Part shown: one piece after another, positions 61,650-64,000 of the stretch
Layout: each line of letters starts with the position of its first letter
Position numbering within the stretch: the stretch's first letter is position 1
NCBI GenBank assembly: GCA_048772705.1
Contig: JBLWGC010000141.1
Coordinates: forward strand, 1 to 64,000
Length of the DNA stretch: 64,000 nucleotides
Source of the DNA: Leidyana gryllorum EB-2025a
Taxonomy: Eukaryota > Apicomplexa
Reading direction: 5' to 3'
The notes under the pieces: model-generated
What the model was told of the DNA's origin: nothing
The model's input: only the letters and a program-made list of their open reading frames with translations
Databases searched by the model: none
Made by a program: the position numbers and the translations under genes

Positions 61650-61721
61650 AGCAGTGTAGCTCAGTGGAAGAGTGTTGGGCTCATAACCCAAAGGTCCGTC
61701 GATCGAAACGACGCACTGCTA
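61650..61721 (+). tRNA. tRNA-iMet (CAT)
   Basis: 72 bp, consensus. Confidence 0.95.
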
Positions 61722-61768
61722 AGTGTGCGCAGAAGGGAACAGTTGTAGGATAGATTGGCTCGTGAGCA

Positions 61769-61840
61769 AGCCTTCTGCCGGAATCGAACCGGCGACCTTT
61801 CGCTTACTAAGCGAATGCTCTGCCGCTAAGCTAAGAAGGC
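61769..61840 (-). tRNA. tRNA-Thr (AGT)
   Basis: 72 bp; one D-loop change. Confidence 0.93.
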
Positions 61841-61916
61841 AATGCAAGCCGGGAATCACGCATCAGTCCCTATTTACGCAAGTTATCAGAGCACTTTGAT
61901 CGAGTACTCTAATGAC

Positions 61917-61989
61917 TTCCACTGCCGGGACTTGAACCCGGATGGTGCGGGTGAAAGCCGCATATCCTAGCCACTTAGACTACAGTGGA
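61917..61989 (-). tRNA. tRNA-Glu (TTC)
   Basis: 73 bp, loop CTTTCAC. Confidence 0.93.
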
Positions 61990-62043
61990 CAAGTGCTCGA
62001 GTTTAGGCTTCGGCCGAGAGCCGGACCGTCTCGGAAAGATTCC

Positions 62044-62085
62044 ACAAGACTTTTGAAGGGAGAACCGCGGGTTCGGGCGGCGCGA
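62044..62085 (+). pseudogene. tRNA-Lys relic, 5' truncated
   Basis: 3' part of the Lys relic upstream of Ser. Confidence 0.58.
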
Positions 62086-62153
62086 GCAGTCCTAGTAAAA
62101 GCTTGCTGAACCGTATGTGAAGCCACTGGCCGCAAAATGCCAAGTTCGACAAC

Positions 62154-62235
62154 GGCAACTTGCCCGAGTGGTTAAGGGGGTAGACTAGAAATCTACTGGG
62201 CCGGGCCCGCGTTGGTTCAAATCCAGCAGTTGTCG
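62154..62235 (+). tRNA. tRNA-Ser (AGA)
   Basis: 82 bp; variable-arm and T-stem changes. Confidence 0.92.
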
Positions 62236-62301
62236 TGCGATGTGGTTGGAGGGTTAAACACCAACTCATTTCTGAATGTGGAAAAGCAACCATGTGTCCT
62301 C

Positions 62302-62372
62302 TGCATCTGCCGGGAATCGAACCCGGGTCGTCTCGATGGCAACGAGACATTCTACCACTAGACCACAGATGC
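62302..62372 (-). tRNA. tRNA-Gly (GCC)
   Basis: 71 bp, consensus. Confidence 0.95.
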
Positions 62373-62468
62373 GTAACACCTTGTTGTTGGAGCTCGTACA
62401 CAATAACGGCCGTTTTGCTTCGAATGAGAAGACAGGGTCAAGTTGAGCGAGCTTGAGAGGCGCCTCGT

Positions 62469-62540
62469 GGGTACGTAACTCAGTGGTAGAGCATTTGACT
62501 GCAGATCAGCAAGTCCGTGGTTCAACTTCGCGCGTGCCCT
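62469..62540 (+). tRNA. tRNA-Cys (GCA)
   Basis: 72 bp; anticodon stem and D changes. Confidence 0.88.
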
Positions 62541-62657
62541 GAAGTTGAGATGAAACGCTGGAAGATGTTAAACCAACATTCCTGACCATAAGGGGTTGCA
62601 GAATCCTGCGCCAGCAAGAGGCGGGTTCCTATATTAACCTCTGAAACATTGTAGCTG

Positions 62658-62730
62658 GGTCTTGTAGCTCAGTCGGCAGAGCGTGTGGCTGTTAACCACA
62701 AAGTCGCAGGTGCGAAACCTGCCAGGACCG
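62658..62730 (+). tRNA. tRNA-Asn (GTT)
   Basis: 73 bp; T-loop change (GTGCGA). Confidence 0.9.
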
Positions 62731-62775
62731 CTTTCAGAGGCACCCTAAACATTGACTGCGCTGCTCTCCCAATGG

Positions 62776-62832
62776 CACTTGTGGTCTGCGACCCTTCAAA
62801 GATGTAAGGTGGTTTGGATCCCGCCACGTGCA
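62776..62832 (+). pseudogene. tRNA-Gly relic
   Basis: Gly-TCC relic between Asn and Ala. Confidence 0.62.
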
Positions 62833-62845
62833 GCCGTACGTACTT

Positions 62846-62918
62846 TGGACGACCTGGGCATCGATCCCAGTACCTCTCGCATGCTAAGCGAGCGCGCTAC
62901 CATTTGAGCTAGTCGCCC
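62846..62918 (-). tRNA. tRNA-Ala (AGC)
   Basis: 73 bp, loop TTAGCAT. Confidence 0.94.
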
Positions 62919-63033
62919 ATTCAGCAAACCCCAGTACATCCAGTTCTTTTTACATGGTATGACCAATCTCCCAACTGCATCAATCACTTTCACCAGTTTG
63001 TGCTCCACTTTGCACAAACGAAGGCACGCAGGA

Positions 63034-63106
63034 AACGGCTGGAGGGACTCGAACCCTCAACCTTTGCCTTAGGAGGGCAACGCGCTATCCATTGCGCCAC
63101 AACCGC
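63034..63106 (-). tRNA. tRNA-Arg (CCT)
   Basis: 73 bp, loop CTCCTAA; better preserved than 2540. Confidence 0.93.
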
Positions 63107-63216
63107 ATTCGGGACGCATCCGACTTTTGAGTGGGACGAAAGCGGGCTGCCCCGAGGTGTCTCCTCTTTCACCCAACCAGTATCCAGATGACCGAAGCCT
63201 ATCCATTTTGCGGTGG

Positions 63217-63289
63217 CCTAATGGAGAGGGCATCGGTATTCGGAACCGGGAGTTGTGGGTTCGAGTCCCATCCGCATCATAGCCTCTCA
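63217..63289 (+). tRNA. tRNA-Arg (TCG), degenerate
   Basis: Loop ATTCGGA; 5' acceptor TTTGCGG and D-loop decayed. Confidence 0.75.
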
Positions 63290-63449
63290 CTCGGAAGACG
63301 TTCTGTTTCGACCGAGGCAAGCTTGCTAGCTGTATGGGGAGCCACCACCGCGTATGTCGAGTTGAAGTGCTAGTGATATGATTTTCCTGCGAAAGTCCCG
63401 CAGCCCAAGAGAAGTGGCGAAGTTTCAGGAGTAGTGAGGACCAGTTCCG

Positions 63450-63521
63450 AGGTCGCGCCGGGAATCGAACCCAGGTCGGGAGATTCAGAGTCTCCAGTGC
63501 TAACCACTACACCACGCAACC
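63450..63521 (-). tRNA. tRNA-Gln (CTG)
   Basis: 72 bp, consensus. Confidence 0.95.
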
Positions 63522-63747
63522 GCTCCAGCCCATCCCAAAAGAGTCGGTACAGCCATCCGGACCAGCGCACCTTCCGTCGGGATTCCCGTGCGAACTGTCA
63601 GGGTGTAGGTACACCCCCTTCTCGATGTCAGTATTTGGCTCTTGGAATGACTGTTTGGCGGGGTGGACGAAGGTCTGAGCGGCCGCTTCAATCCCAGTTG
63701 TTGTAACCCCAAGTCGCTACTCAAGGGGAACGAGGCCCAGTTCTCAC

Positions 63748-64000
63748 CTCTGCATACTTTCGACCACAAGCCAGACTTAGAACCAAGTTAGTATTTTTGC
63801 CGACGAGTCTACCACGAATATGTCGCACACGACGGCGCAAAACAAGAACTACGACTTGTTGTACCAAGTGCAAAAGTTATCTTAGGCCGCCTCTTGCCTA
63901 GTCCAACTCTGACGTAGCCAACTTTGCTTGCGTGTGTCTCTCGCTCCGGTGTCTCTCTCACTCCCCCCATGTGCCAGTCGCTCGCACTCTTGCGGAGCCT
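63748..64000. repeat. Inverted repeat, right copy
   Basis: Reverse complement of 7900-8152, running to the window edge. The 63522-63747 stretch before it holds only spacer, partly like 18600-18710. Confidence 0.85.

Noticed and set aside
2060-63300. 5S rRNA or U6 genes among the tRNAs
   Set aside because: I looked for their conserved segments in the tRNA-free gaps and saw none; a covariance search would be more sensitive.
1-64000. Bacterial, plasmid or phage tRNA array
   Set aside because: A34 anticodons, eukaryotic initiator, Tyr insertion at the intron site, no encoded CCA and no protein genes between.
1-64000. tRNA-derived SINE array
   Set aside because: Many isotypes with full cloverleafs and paired acceptors; no shared body or A-rich tail after the tRNA head.

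Overview
This window is a very dense nuclear tRNA-gene array from a eukaryote, probably an animal. I find no protein-coding gene. By eye there are about 285 full-length or nearly full-length tRNA genes and about 140 truncated or decayed tRNA relics, on both strands, usually 50-150 bp apart. Evidence for a eukaryotic nuclear origin: A34 anticodons (Val-AAC, Ile-AAT, Ala-AGC, Pro-AGG, Thr-AGT, Ser-AGA, Leu-AAG, Arg-ACG); a eukaryotic-type initiator Met tRNA (A1-T72, GATCGAAA T-loop); no CCA encoded as a rule (Ala and Ile end in CCA only because acceptor plus discriminator spell it); a 7-nt insertion in tRNA-Tyr exactly where nuclear introns sit; and internal A/B-box promoters. The species cannot be named from the sequence.

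Anticodons were read from the 7-nt loop between 5-bp stems. All 20 amino acids plus initiator and elongator Met are present: Ala AGC/TGC/CGC, Arg ACG/TCG/CCT/CCG, Asn GTT, Asp GTC, Cys GCA, Gln CTG/TTG, Glu CTC/TTC, Gly GCC/TCC/CCC, His GTG, Ile AAT, Leu CAG/AAG/CAA/TAA/TAG, Lys CTT/TTT, Met CAT (two kinds), Phe GAA, Pro AGG/CGG, Ser AGA/CGA/TGA/GCT, Thr AGT/TGT/CGT, Trp CCA, Tyr GTA, Val AAC/CAC. I did not find Arg-TCT, Ile-TAT, Pro-TGG, Val-TAC or Sec.

Layout. 1-7.6 kb: mixed cassettes. 7.58-8.16 kb: tRNA-free block whose last 253 bp recur inverted at the window's right end (63.75-64.0 kb). 8.2-15.2 kb: mixed cassettes. 15.2-20.8 and 33.7-39.8 kb: arms of a giant inverted repeat, with a nested inverted pair at 21.9-22.5 / 32.2-32.8 kb. 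40.2-44.2 and 49.75-53.9 kb: long direct duplication. Between those two copies lie extra copies of pieces of the inverted-repeat arm (47.0-48.3 and 48.75-49.7 kb). 54.2-55.1 / 60.3-61.2 kb, 3.5-4.6 / 56.4-57.5 kb and 39.7-40.3 / 58.1-58.7 kb are further direct duplications. Fixed gene orders recur (for example Glu, Thr, iMet, Pro), and each isotype carries its own conserved flanks, so the array has grown by copying multigene cassettes with recombination inside tRNA homologies.

Many copies are intact, some with compensated stem changes. Others have decayed arms or altered anticodons (iMet-CAC, Gln-CTA, Glu-CCC, Asp-GAC and others). Oligo-T Pol III terminators are scarce downstream of the genes I checked. 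Which copies are transcribed cannot be decided from sequence alone. Spacers not listed hold only conserved flanks or shreds of tRNA sequence.
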